From Paeniglutamicibacter psychrophenolicus (GTDB lineage Bacteria; Actinomycetota; Actinomycetes; Actinomycetales; Micrococcaceae): a stretch of DNA of 64,000 nucleotides. Below are positions 51,917-59,806 of this stretch, in pieces. The notes under the pieces were generated by a model. That model saw nothing but the letters and a program-made list of their open reading frames with translations. It did no database searches and was not told where the DNA came from. The stretch lies in contig NZ_JAUSSH010000002.1 of assembly GCF_030812255.1 (NCBI RefSeq), positions 62,001 through 126,000 on the forward strand, in the 5' to 3' direction. The position numbers were made by a program, and so were the translations under genes. How positions within the stretch are numbered: position 1 is the first letter of the stretch; the number at the start of each line of letters is the position of its first letter.

Positions 51917-51971
51917 CCTTGCTATCACTTTGGACGAAAGTGATAGTAACGACCAGCCTTGCTATCACTTT
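51917..51971. promoter_or_regulatory. triple TATCACTTT repeat (two direct, one inverted) before the acyltransferase
   Basis: The 15-mer CCTTGCTATCACTTT occurs at 51917-51931 and again at 51957-51971. Between them its core is inverted (AAAGTGATAG, 51937-51946), giving a perfect 10-bp inverted repeat with a 5-nt centre. Such an arrangement is typical of cooperative operator sites. It ends 46 bp before the acyltransferase start and is the most conspicuous regulatory-looking structure of this region. The binding protein is unknown. Confidence 0.55.
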
Positions 51972-52016
51972 CTCCCGGCGAGATCGTGGCGCGGGCGATG
52001 GGCTAGGGTTGAAGAA

Positions 52017-54224
52017 GTGACTGTTCGAACCGGCTCCGCCCCGCTGCAAACCCCGCGCAATGCCCCGTCCGTGAAGGCCCCGCAGGGTGACGGGCGCGGA
52101 TCGTCGATGGGGTTCCGGGAGGACATCCAGGGGTTGCGCGCGATCGCCGTGCTGATGGTGATCGTCCACCACCTGCGCCCCGGCGCGCTGAGCGGCGGAT
52201 TCATCGGCGTCGACATGTTCTTTGTGATTTCCGGGTACCTGATCACCGCGCACCTGTTCCGGGAAATGCGCGCCACCGGAACCATCAAGCTGGCAACGTT
52301 CTGGGCCAGGCGCATCCGCCGGCTGCTGCCGCTGGCCTTCACGGTGCTGCTGGTCAGTGCCGGGATGGTGTATTTCTTCATCCCCGCCACCGAGCACGGC
52401 ACGATGTTCAAGCACATTGCCGCCGCCGGCCTCTACGTGGAGAACTGGGCGCTGGTTCTGGACGCCACCGATTACACCGCCGCCGGGCAGATGGCCACCG
52501 CAGTGCAGCACTACTGGTCGCTCTCGGTGGAGGAACAGTTCTACCTCGCCTGGCCGCTGCTGCTCTTGGGCGGCGCGTTCATCGCCGGGCGGCTGGTGCC
52601 CCGATTCGGGCCACGGGCCGGCCTCGGGAGGCACGCCTTCGCCGGGCCCGGCACCCGGCAGCTATTCCTGGGCGTCATCGGCACGATCACGGTGCTTTCC
52701 TTCGCCTACGGGCTCTGGGTCACCGCCGCCAGTCCGCAGGCGGCCTACTTCGACACCGCCGGACGGGCCTGGCAATTCGCCGCCGGCGGCATCGTGGCGC
52801 TGCTCTGTGTGAAGAGCGGGGTCGGCGGTGCGCTTGGTGCACTGCTCGGGTGGGGAGGCCTGGCCGCCCTGCTGGCCGGCGCGGTGCTGATCCCCACCGA
52901 GACCCGCTTCCCTGGCACCATGGGCCTGGTCCCGGTGCTCGGCACCGCCGCGGTGCTGGCGGCCGCCGGCACCGAAAGGCCCGGGCTGCGCGTCTTCTCT
53001 CACTCCACCTGGCTGTCGATCCGGCCCGTGCGCTGGGTCGGGGACATCAGCTATGGCGCGTACCTGTGGCACTGGCCGCTGATCATCGTCGCCCCGTTTG
53101 TGCTGCACACCGAACCCAAGTGGTACCACGAGGCCGGCATCCTGGCGCTGACCCTGGCCCTGGCTTGGGTCTCGCAGAAGCTCATCGAGGACCCGCTGCG
53201 CTTCGGGGCATGGCTCAAGCCGCTGCGCCACGCGTACATTTTCGCCCTCGCCGGGATGCTGGTGCTGGCCTCCCTGGCCTGGGCCGGAACCGTCGCCTCC
53301 GCGCAAAGTTCCAACCTGCCCCGGATGGACACCAACTCGAAGTGCTATGGCGCCGGCACCATGGAACACCCTGCCGACTGCCTGCCGGTGGCCTCGGACT
53401 TCGCCCCCTACCCCTCGGCGGTCGCGGTGTCCCAGCAGGTGCGTGCCCCCCTGTTCCCGGGTTGCGAGACCGACACGCTGCAGGTGGGCGAATCCAGCTG
53501 CCGGCTGGGCAACACCGCCAACCCAACGCTGCGCGTGGCCGTGGTGGGGGACTCGCACGCCTCGGCCTGGCTGCCGGCCCTGGCGGCCATTGCCAAGGCG
53601 CGCGACTGGGAACTGGTCACGCACATCCGCTCCGGCTGCTCGCCCTCGGTGGCCGCGCTCAAGGATGCCCAAAAGCTCAGCGGCGCGGCCGAACGCCTGT
53701 GCACCGAATCGGTGCGCGCGCTGGGACCGGGTCTCGCCGCGGATCCGGGCATCGACGCGGTCATCGTCGCCGCGCAGGGCAACAAGCGCAGCTGGATCTC
53801 CTCCCCGGGCTACGAGTTCAAGGATCCGGCCACCGAGGGCTTCACCAGACTCTGGAAGCAATGGACCGACGCCGGCAAGACCGTCGCGGTGATCGGCGAG
53901 GTGCCGCGGCTGGGCAACAAGAACGTGCCCACCTGCGTGGCCTCGAACCCCGGTGACCCGCTGGCCTGCTCGGTGACCCGCAAGCAGGGCCTGTCGATCC
54001 GGCACAACCTGCAAAGGGCGCTGGTAGCCGACACGGCCCCGGCCGGCATCGTGCGCGCGGACCTGACCGATTCGATCTGCTCGGAGGAAACCTGCTTCGC
54101 CGTCATCGGCTCGCTGATCACCTACTACGACCAATCCCACCTCTCCCACGACTTCTCCGCCTCGCTGGCACCCCGGCTGGCCGGCGAACTGGAGAAGAAC
54201 CCCGTCTTCGCCACCGGCAGGTAG
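52017..54224 (+). CDS. OatA-like acyltransferase: acyltransferase-3 membrane domain plus SGNH domain
   Basis: The 735-residue protein has an N-terminal acyltransferase-3 domain with about ten membrane helices (FREDIQGLRAIAVLMVIVHH, GGFIGVDMFFVISGYLITAHL, LSVEEQFYLAWPLL, the conserved Arg/His/Glu residues) and a C-terminal SGNH hydrolase-like domain (VVGDSHASAWLPAL with the catalytic Ser, and a Asp-x-x-His-type pair in YYDQSHLSHDFS). This architecture O-acylates cell-wall or exported glycans (peptidoglycan O-acetylation in OatA). The GTG at 52017 lies 7 nt after a -10-like TAGGGT (leaderless); the ATG at 52107 is an alternative. About 30 polar residues precede the first helix. Confidence 0.85.
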   Translation: MTVRTGSAPLQTPRNAPSVKAPQGDGRGSSMGFREDIQGLRAIAVLMVIVHHLRPGALSGGFIGVDMFFVISGYLITAHLFREMRATGTIKLATFWARRIRRLLPLAFTVLLVSAGMVYFFIPATEHGTMFKHIAAAGLYVENWALVLDATDYTAAGQMATAVQHYWSLSVEEQFYLAWPLLLLGGAFIAGRLVPRFGPRAGLGRHAFAGPGTRQLFLGVIGTITVLSFAYGLWVTAASPQAAYFDTAGRAWQFAAGGIVALLCVKSGVGGALGALLGWGGLAALLAGAVLIPTETRFPGTMGLVPVLGTAAVLAAAGTERPGLRVFSHSTWLSIRPVRWVGDISYGAYLWHWPLIIVAPFVLHTEPKWYHEAGILALTLALAWVSQKLIEDPLRFGAWLKPLRHAYIFALAGMLVLASLAWAGTVASAQSSNLPRMDTNSKCYGAGTMEHPADCLPVASDFAPYPSAVAVSQQVRAPLFPGCETDTLQVGESSCRLGNTANPTLRVAVVGDSHASAWLPALAAIAKARDWELVTHIRSGCSPSVAALKDAQKLSGAAERLCTESVRALGPGLAADPGIDAVIVAAQGNKRSWISSPGYEFKDPATEGFTRLWKQWTDAGKTVAVIGEVPRLGNKNVPTCVASNPGDPLACSVTRKQGLSIRHNLQRALVADTAPAGIVRADLTDSICSEETCFAVIGSLITYYDQSHLSHDFSASLAPRLAGELEKNPVFATGR

Positions 54225-54350
54225 GCACGGCGGGCGGCGGATGCCCCGGGGATGGGCCACCGGACCCGGTGACGTCAAGCCGCCTGCCGGTGAGAAAGCC
54301 AACGTGCGCTTCGGCGGGAATCGTCCGCGCCGCCGCATAAGCTATTGCCC

Positions 54351-55007
54351 ATGCCTGCATCCGTGAAAGCCCCCCGCCTGCCCGCCTTCAAGGAACCGGC
54401 CACCACCGGCTCGGGGGACCTGACGGGGCTGGATCTGGATGGCCGCGCCGAGTCCCTGCTCTTCGAATCCGACGATGCCGACGGGGTGGACCTGGAGGAC
54501 GCGGTCTTCACCGAATGCATCTTCCGCGCGGTCTCCCTGCAGGGCGCACCCATGGCGCGGGTGACATTCGGGGACTGCCGCATCGAGGAGGTCAACGCCC
54601 CGGTGCTCGAGGCCCCGGACTCCGGCTGGTGGAACACCGCGGTCATCGGCGGGCGCATCGGATCGGCGGAACTCTACGGCTCCACCTTCCGCTCGGTGAA
54701 GTTCGAACGCGCCAAGCTCGGCTACCTGAACCTGCGCCGCGCGAAGATCAAGGACGTCGAATTCCGCGATGTGCACATCGACGAGCTCGACGCCGGGGGA
54801 GCGAACCTGGAGCGGGTCACCTTCATCGACTGCACCATCGACACCCTGGCGCTGAACGGCGCCAAGCTCAAGGACGTGGATTTGCGCGGCGCGCGGCTGC
54901 GCACGCTCTCGGGCATCTCCGCGCTCAAGGGCGCCACGGTCAGCTTCGAGCAGCTCATGGACCTGGCCCCGATCCTGGCAAACGAGCTGGGCCTGCGGGT
55001 CCAGTAG
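54351..55007 (+). CDS. pentapeptide repeat protein
   Basis: The 218-residue protein contains two stretches of A(D/N)LXX-like repeats: residues about 40-110 (FTECIFRAVSLQGAPMARVTFGDCRIEE) and 115-195 (FRSVKFERAKLGYLNLRRAKIKDVEF, LKDVDLRGARLRTLSG), predicted to form a right-handed quadrilateral beta helix. Some pentapeptide proteins mimic DNA and protect gyrase (Qnr/MfpA); without more sequence evidence no such role is assigned. The ATG at 54351 follows TAAGCT by 7 nt, so it is probably leaderless. Confidence 0.78.
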   Translation: MPASVKAPRLPAFKEPATTGSGDLTGLDLDGRAESLLFESDDADGVDLEDAVFTECIFRAVSLQGAPMARVTFGDCRIEEVNAPVLEAPDSGWWNTAVIGGRIGSAELYGSTFRSVKFERAKLGYLNLRRAKIKDVEFRDVHIDELDAGGANLERVTFIDCTIDTLALNGAKLKDVDLRGARLRTLSGISALKGATVSFEQLMDLAPILANELGLRVQ

Positions 55008-55063
55008 CTCCGCCGCGGGGCGGCGCACACGCCGGGGTGCCCAAGGTCGATAGGGTGGAAACC

Positions 55064-55828
55064 ATGCACCAGCCGCCCGTCCCGTACCCATTCGCCCCAC
55101 CGCCGAAAAAGCGGCAACCGGTCTTCGACGCCGGACCCCTGCGGCGCGGGGACCTGGTGGTGGTGGGCATCTACCTGGCGCTGTTCGTCTTCGGCGCCGC
55201 CGGGCTGCTGGCCCTGGTCCCGGGGTTCATCGAGGCCTTCCAGGACCAGGAATCCGCGCTGTTCGGGGTGAACCTGATCATGTACGTGGTGGTGTTCACC
55301 GGCGCGATCATCATGGGCTTCGAGACGCTGCGCAGCTCGTTTGCCACCTTCAAGTACCACCCGTGGGCCAAGGCCCTGATGGTGCCCGGCGGCTGGCTGG
55401 GGTCCCTGATCGTCAGCGCCATCGTGCTGGTGTCAATGGGCAACCCGGTCAAGAGCGAAAACCAGCTGGCCCTGGAGGGCATGACACGCGCGGTCCCGTT
55501 CATCACGATGTTCGTGGTCACCGCGATCCTGGGCCCGTTCGTGGAGGAATACATCTTCCGCCACCTGCTCATCGGCAAGCTCAGCCGCCGGCTCAACGTG
55601 TGGGTCTGCGTGGCGATCTCGGTGGTGCTTTTCACTGCGCTGCACTTCATCGGCTCCGGGTCCTTCGATGTGACCAGCGCGATTCCGTACACGACTTTGG
55701 GCATCATGATGTCGGTGGCCTATGTGCTCACCGGCAAGTCGTTGGCGTATTCCTACGTGCTGCACGTGTTCAACAACGCGGTGGCGCTGTCCCTGTCCTA
55801 TACTCTGCTGCCGCTGATCCAGCAGTAG
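55064..55828 (+). CDS. CPBP family intramembrane glutamic endopeptidase (Abi-like)
   Basis: The 254-residue membrane protein has about eight helices and the CPBP motifs EExxxR in FVEEYIFRHLL, a His in FTALHFIGSG and HVFNN near the C-terminus. These Glu/His-based proteases include the CAAX prenyl proteases, self-immunity proteins of bacteriocin producers and SpdC-type regulators; the substrate is unknown. A Pro-rich cytoplasmic N-terminus (MHQPPVPYPFAPPPKKRQ) precedes the first helix. The ATG at 55064 is 7 nt from TAGGGT (55051-55056), suggesting a leaderless message. Confidence 0.85.
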   Translation: MHQPPVPYPFAPPPKKRQPVFDAGPLRRGDLVVVGIYLALFVFGAAGLLALVPGFIEAFQDQESALFGVNLIMYVVVFTGAIIMGFETLRSSFATFKYHPWAKALMVPGGWLGSLIVSAIVLVSMGNPVKSENQLALEGMTRAVPFITMFVVTAILGPFVEEYIFRHLLIGKLSRRLNVWVCVAISVVLFTALHFIGSGSFDVTSAIPYTTLGIMMSVAYVLTGKSLAYSYVLHVFNNAVALSLSYTLLPLIQQ

Positions 55829-55885
55829 CCGCCCGGATCCACCCGGCTCCCCGGAGCCAGCCACGAAGAGGAACGGCAAGCGCAC

Positions 55886-57106
55886 GTGAGCAACGACCCC
55901 GGCCGGGGTGGACCTTGGCACGGCCACATCCACGGCAGCGACGGCTACCGCCGCATGATCCTGGCGCTCTTCGCCGCCGGGGTCGCCACCTTCTCCCAGC
56001 TGTATTCGGTGCAGGGGGTGCTGCCGGAGCTGGCCCGGGACCTGGCGGTGTCCGAGGCCGACGCGGCGCTGGCGGTCTCCGCCGCGACCCTGGGCCTGGC
56101 CGCCTCGGTGCTCTTCTGGTCGCTGCTGGCCGACCGCATGGGCCGGTTGCGCACCATGACCATCGCGGTGCTCGCGGCCGTGGTGCTGGGCCTCGCGGTC
56201 CCGTTCTCCCCGGGCTTCGAGGTGCTGCTGGCGTTGCGCTTCATCGAGGGCCTGGCCCTGGGCGGGATCCCCGCGGTCGCCCTGGCCTACCTCTCCGAGG
56301 AGGTTTCGCCGCTGCATTCGGCCGTTGCCGCCGGCACCTACATCTCCGGCACCACCCTGGGCGGGCTGGCCGGGCGGCTGGTGGCCGGTCCGCTGAGCGA
56401 GTTCGTTTCCTGGCGCCTGGGCACCCTGGTGGTCTCGATCATGGCGGCGATCGCCGCCGGCGTGTTCATCGCGGTGGCGCCCAAGCCGCGCGGCTTCACC
56501 CCGGTGCCCTGGCGCAGCCCGAACCGCATACCCCTGTGGAAAAAGCTGTGGATGAACCTGCGCAAGGGGCAGTTGCTGGTGCTCTACGCACAGGGGTTCC
56601 TGCTCATGGGAGGCTTCGTGGCCGTCTACAACTACCTGGGATTCCGGCTCGAGGCCGCCCCGTTCCTGATCCCCGCCTCGCTGGCCTCGCTGGTGTTCAT
56701 CGCGTACCTCTCGGGCACGTGGTCCTCGAGGCAATCCGGTGCGATGGTGGCCCGCTTCGGGCGGCTGCCGGTGCTGCTGGCCTCCATCGGGTTGATGGCC
56801 GCCGGGCTGGCGGTGACGCTGGCCGACTACCTGCCCGCGATCATTGCCGGGCTGCTGGTGTTCACCGCAGGGTTCTTTGCCGCGCACTCGGTGGCCAGCG
56901 GGTGGATCCCGATGCTGGGTGTCGGGGGCCGGGCGCAGGCCGCGAGCCTGTACAACCTGGCCTACTACTCCGGGTCCTCGATCTTTGGCTGGGCCATCGG
57001 GCTGGCGTTCAAGGCCGGGGACTGGCCGGGGCTGGTGGTCTCGGTGGTGTCCCTGCTGGTGCTGGCGGCGCTGCTGGCCCTGGGCGGGTTGCATCGGCAC
57101 CCCTAG
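55886..57106 (+). CDS. MFS transporter (YnfM/ drug efflux-like)
   Basis: The 406-residue protein has 12 helices with the MFS motif A-like LLADRMGRLRTM and motif-like GLALGGIPAVALAYLSEE, similar to YnfM-type and arabinose/drug exporters. Its substrate is unknown. The start is a GTG (VSNDPGRGGPWHGHIHGSDGYRRM), with a His/Gly-rich N-terminus. It stands 57 bp after the CPBP gene, and GAAGAGG lies before the start. The next gene is the 27-residue microprotein about 150 bp downstream. Confidence 0.82.
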   Translation: MSNDPGRGGPWHGHIHGSDGYRRMILALFAAGVATFSQLYSVQGVLPELARDLAVSEADAALAVSAATLGLAASVLFWSLLADRMGRLRTMTIAVLAAVVLGLAVPFSPGFEVLLALRFIEGLALGGIPAVALAYLSEEVSPLHSAVAAGTYISGTTLGGLAGRLVAGPLSEFVSWRLGTLVVSIMAAIAAGVFIAVAPKPRGFTPVPWRSPNRIPLWKKLWMNLRKGQLLVLYAQGFLLMGGFVAVYNYLGFRLEAAPFLIPASLASLVFIAYLSGTWSSRQSGAMVARFGRLPVLLASIGLMAAGLAVTLADYLPAIIAGLLVFTAGFFAAHSVASGWIPMLGVGGRAQAASLYNLAYYSGSSIFGWAIGLAFKAGDWPGLVVSVVSLLVLAALLALGGLHRHP

Positions 57107-57254
57107 GCTTGCGGGGCAAGCTGGCCCGAGGACGGGTTTTCCCGGCGAGTCCGTGCAAATCGTGATGGCTCCGGCGGCGCCACCCGTTATGCTGAAGAAG
57201 TTCTCTGTATACCCATATTGAGAAGTAACAACGAAGAGATTGGAAGTGGACCAC

Positions 57255-57338
57255 ATGCGTGGAAGCAACCTTGTATGGACAATCGTAGGCGTTCTCGTCG
57301 CCGTTGCCTTGGTAATCTGGATCGCTTCTGCGATCTAG
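57255..57338 (+). CDS. 27-residue single-helix membrane microprotein
   Basis: This small frame reads MRGSNLVWTIVGVLVAVALVIWIASAI: a short polar/basic start followed by one hydrophobic helix of about 20 residues that reaches the C-terminus. It is preceded by GGAAGTGGA about 8 nt upstream and followed 25 bp later by a strong terminator, so it has its own ribosome binding site and transcript end. Microproteins of this kind often bind and regulate membrane complexes; the partner is unknown. It is too short for ordinary gene finding. A small RNA of the same extent cannot be excluded. Confidence 0.6.
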   Translation: MRGSNLVWTIVGVLVAVALVIWIASAI

Positions 57339-57362
57339 GGCATCGTCTCTGAGTAGTTAACG

Positions 57363-57394
57363 GCAAGCCCCGTCCGGCAATGGACGGGGCTTGC
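57363..57394 (+). terminator. terminator of the microprotein gene
   Basis: A perfect 13-bp stem (57363-57375 with 57382-57394) with a 6-nt loop follows the stop of the 27-residue ORF. It could also terminate the convergent regulator gene. Confidence 0.8.
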
Positions 57395-57514
57395 TGCATC
57401 CGGGGGAAAGCGCAGGGGCTGCCTCCGTCCTTCCGGGCAGGCCCCGGGGCACGATCGGTGCAGGGGGGCCGGGATTCGTGACGTGACGCCCGCGGCCGGC
57501 CGGATTGCGCGCAT

Positions 57515-57799
57515 CTAGAGCAGCTGGATGAGCTGGGCCTTGTAGGCCTCGAACGCGGCGACGCCCCGGGCGGTGACGCCGACATAGGTGGCGGGGCTTC
57601 GGCCCTCGATGACCTTCTCCTGGGAGATGTATCCGGCGTCCTCCAGCTTGCGCAGGTGCGTCGAAAGGTTGCCCGCGGTCATCGTCAGGATTTCGCGCAG
57701 CTTGGGAAACGCCATGGATTCCTTCGGCCCCAGGGTGTTCAGCGCCGACATGACCCGCAACCGGGCATCCGCGTGGATGAGTGGATCCAACTCGGCCAT
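57515..57799 (-). CDS. winged-helix transcriptional regulator (PF13601-like, ArsR/PadR class)
   Basis: The 94-residue protein is a single winged helix: PLIHADARLRVMSAL at the start, then FPKLREILTMTAGNLSTHLRKLEDAGYISQEKVIEGRSPATYVGVTARGVAAFEAY. Proteins of this class repress neighbouring transporter or membrane genes. It starts 2 nt after the stop of the upstream membrane protein, so the two are one operon, and a perfect inverted repeat lies upstream of that operon, a likely autoregulatory operator. No metal-binding Cys/His cluster is visible, so the signal may be sensed by the membrane partner. Confidence 0.82.
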   Translation of the reverse strand: MAELDPLIHADARLRVMSALNTLGPKESMAFPKLREILTMTAGNLSTHLRKLEDAGYISQEKVIEGRSPATYVGVTARGVAAFEAYKAQLIQLL

Positions 57800-57801
57800 G
57801 G

Positions 57802-58227
57802 CTACTTCGCCCCCGGGGAGGAAGCGCGGCGGCGAACCAGGGCAAGGATGCCGGCGGCGAGGAAGAGAATCGGGCCGCCGATGGCGAAGATCGAGATGAA
57901 GGCCTGCGCCCCGGCGATGAGGCCTGCGGCGTTGAGCACCGTGAAGCAGGCGCCCAGAAGGAACATCGGGCGGTCGCCGAAGATCGCGGCGCCGGCCATG
58001 TACATGATGCCCACCACGAGGATGGCCACGGAATTGATCAGCCAGCCGGTGACCAGCTGGTCCGTGCCGGCCAGAAGCCGGGAGATGGCGATGGAGAACA
58101 GCGCGACGACCAGGAATCCTCCCATCCAGCTCATCCCGTAGGCCATGCCGGCGAATTTGGAATCCCCGCGGATCTCGGAGCCGGACCGGATTCCGGCCAC
58201 CGCGGTGCAGAGGACGGCCTGGTTCAT
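57802..58227 (-). CDS. membrane protein partner of the winged-helix regulator; N-terminus uncertain
   Basis: The 141-residue protein has four hydrophobic segments (GMSWMGGFLVVALFSIAISRLL, LVTGWLINSVAILVVGIMYMAGAAIF, MFLLGACFTVLNAAGLIAGA, FISIFAIGGPILFLAAGILAL) and a basic tail (VRRRASSPGAK). It is not recognised beyond the general class. The ATG at 58227 has no ribosome binding site. A strong one lies before an ATG at 58289 that opens an 18-codon frame ending 5 nt before 58227. One extra C in a run of five would fuse the two into one protein. Either coupled translation from a short upstream ORF or a frameshift explains this; the regulator gene follows by 2 nt. Confidence 0.65.
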   Translation of the reverse strand: MNQAVLCTAVAGIRSGSEIRGDSKFAGMAYGMSWMGGFLVVALFSIAISRLLAGTDQLVTGWLINSVAILVVGIMYMAGAAIFGDRPMFLLGACFTVLNAAGLIAGAQAFISIFAIGGPILFLAAGILALVRRRASSPGAK

Positions 58228-58232
58228 CGATG

Positions 58233-58289
58233 TCAGGGCGGCAGGGGGTCGAGTGCCGGTTCCGGTGTGGCTGGCTGGTTCGTGTTCAT
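58233..58289 (-). other. 18-codon upstream ORF or frameshifted N-terminus of the membrane protein
   Basis: The frame reads MNTNQPATPEPALDPLPP and stops 5 nt before the membrane protein start. It has the best ribosome binding site of the region (GGAGGG, 8 nt). The run of five C in DP (minus strand; GGGGG at 58244-58248 on plus) is where a one-base change would join it to the next frame as ...PALDPPAALTSMNQAVL. It may be a sequencing artefact, a phase-variable switch or a genuine coupling peptide. Confidence 0.45.
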
Positions 58290-58343
58290 GGTGCGTTCCC
58301 TCCGGTGGTGGCGGTGGACCGCACGGCAAACCATGGTGCATCT

Positions 58344-58374
58344 GCAAATAGGTTTGTAACGCAAACCTATTTGC
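58344..58374. promoter_or_regulatory. perfect 13-bp inverted repeat, likely operator of the membrane protein/winged-helix operon
   Basis: GCAAATAGGTTTG (58344-58356) and CAAACCTATTTGC (58362-58374) are exact reverse complements with a 5-nt centre. The site lies 55 bp before the start at 58289 and 62 bp from the divergent MATE gene. The perfection of the repeat and its place argue for a dimeric regulator site, most simply for the winged-helix protein encoded by this operon. Confidence 0.7.
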
Positions 58375-58438
58375 GTCAAGCCACATGGGAAAAATCCTTG
58401 GCACCCGTCCCGGACCGTGCCCCCGGTAGTCTGGAGTG

Positions 58439-59794
58439 GTGAAAGAAGCCGCCAAAAACCAGGTCACGGCCCCCGACTCCGCGCGTGGGCTGGGACGAAC
58501 CATCCTGGCGCTGGCGGTTCCCGCGCTCGGCGCACTGATCGCCGAGCCGCTCTTCCTGCTGGCGGACATGGCCATCATCGGGCACCTGGGCATCAACGAG
58601 CTGGCCGGCGCCGGGCTGGGGACCACGGTCCTGCAGACCGCCGTGGGACTCATGGTGTTCCTGGCATACTCCACCACCCCCGCGGTGGCGCGGGCCATCG
58701 GTGCTGGAAACATGGGCAAGGCCATGGCCGCCGGGCGCGACGGGATCTGGCTTGCCGTCGGCCTGGGCGTGGTCCTGGCGCTGGCAGGGTTCTTCGGGGC
58801 CCCGACGCTGGCAGCCGCCATGGGCGCCGAGGGCGAGGTGCGCGGGTTCGCGGTGGACTACATCCAATATTCCACCTTCGGCATCCCCGCGATGCTGCTG
58901 GTGCTCGCCGCGACCGGGGTGCTGCGCGGCATGCAGGACACCAAGACCCCGCTGTACGTGGCCGGGTTCGGCTTCGCCGCCAACATCGCACTGAACTTCA
59001 TCCTGGTCTACCCGCTGGGCATGTCCGTCGCCGGTGCCGCACTGGGCACATCGATCGCGCAGTGGGGGATGGCGGCGGTCTATCTGTGGATGCTGGTCCC
59101 GCGGATCCGCAAGGCCGGACAGTCGCTGGCGCCGCACGGGCGCGGGGTGCTGGGCACCGGGCAGGTCGGATCCTGGCTGATGCTGCGCACGCTGTCGCTG
59201 CGCCTGGCCCTGCTCGCCACGGTCTGGGTTGCCACCGGGCAGGGGGCGCTCACGCTTGCGGCGCACCAGCTGGTCTTCACCATCTTCACCTTCATGGCCT
59301 TCGCCCTGGATGCGCTGGCCATTGCCGCGCAGGCGCTCATCGGCAAGGAACTGGGCGCCGGGAATGCGGGCCGGACGAACCTGCTCACCAAGACCATGTG
59401 CCGCTGGGGCGTGTACTTCGGGGTGGCGACCGGCGCGGTGCTGGCTGTCATTGCCCCCTTTGTGGGTGCGCTGTTCACCTCGGATGACTCGGTGCGCCAG
59501 GCGACCATGGTCGGGGTCTGGATCCTCGCCGCGTCACAGCCGGTGTGTGGGCTCGTCTTCGTGCTGGACGGCGTGCTCATCGGCGCCGGGGATGCACGCT
59601 ACCTGGCGGTCGCCGGCATGATCAACCTGGCCGCCTACCTGCCGATGCTGTTTATCGTCACGCTCTTCGAGCACCCCGGGGTCTCCGCCGTCGCCTGGAT
59701 CTGGGTGGCCTTCGGGCTCGGGTTCATGCTGGCCCGCGCCGCAACCCTGTCCTGGCGGGTGCGCAACGACAAGTGGATGCGCCTGGGCGCCTAA
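58439..59794 (+). CDS. MATE family efflux transporter (DinF-like)
   Basis: The 452-residue protein (451 if the second GTG is used) has 12 helices of the MATE/DinF fold. An N-terminal block (GRTILALAVPALGALIAEPLFLLADMAIIGHLG) carries the conserved Pro-bend and Asp residues, and a second repeat (LSLRLALLATVWVATGQGALTLAAHQLVFTIFTFMAFALDALAIAAQALIG) follows. Such transporters export cationic drugs, toxins or DNA-damage-related compounds using H+ or Na+. The GTG at 58439 lies 6 nt after TAGTCT; the GTG at 58436 directly precedes it. Adjacent regulator unknown. Confidence 0.88.
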   Translation: MKEAAKNQVTAPDSARGLGRTILALAVPALGALIAEPLFLLADMAIIGHLGINELAGAGLGTTVLQTAVGLMVFLAYSTTPAVARAIGAGNMGKAMAAGRDGIWLAVGLGVVLALAGFFGAPTLAAAMGAEGEVRGFAVDYIQYSTFGIPAMLLVLAATGVLRGMQDTKTPLYVAGFGFAANIALNFILVYPLGMSVAGAALGTSIAQWGMAAVYLWMLVPRIRKAGQSLAPHGRGVLGTGQVGSWLMLRTLSLRLALLATVWVATGQGALTLAAHQLVFTIFTFMAFALDALAIAAQALIGKELGAGNAGRTNLLTKTMCRWGVYFGVATGAVLAVIAPFVGALFTSDDSVRQATMVGVWILAASQPVCGLVFVLDGVLIGAGDARYLAVAGMINLAAYLPMLFIVTLFEHPGVSAVAWIWVAFGLGFMLARAATLSWRVRNDKWMRLGA

Positions 59795-59806
59795 GTCGCG
59801 GGACGC

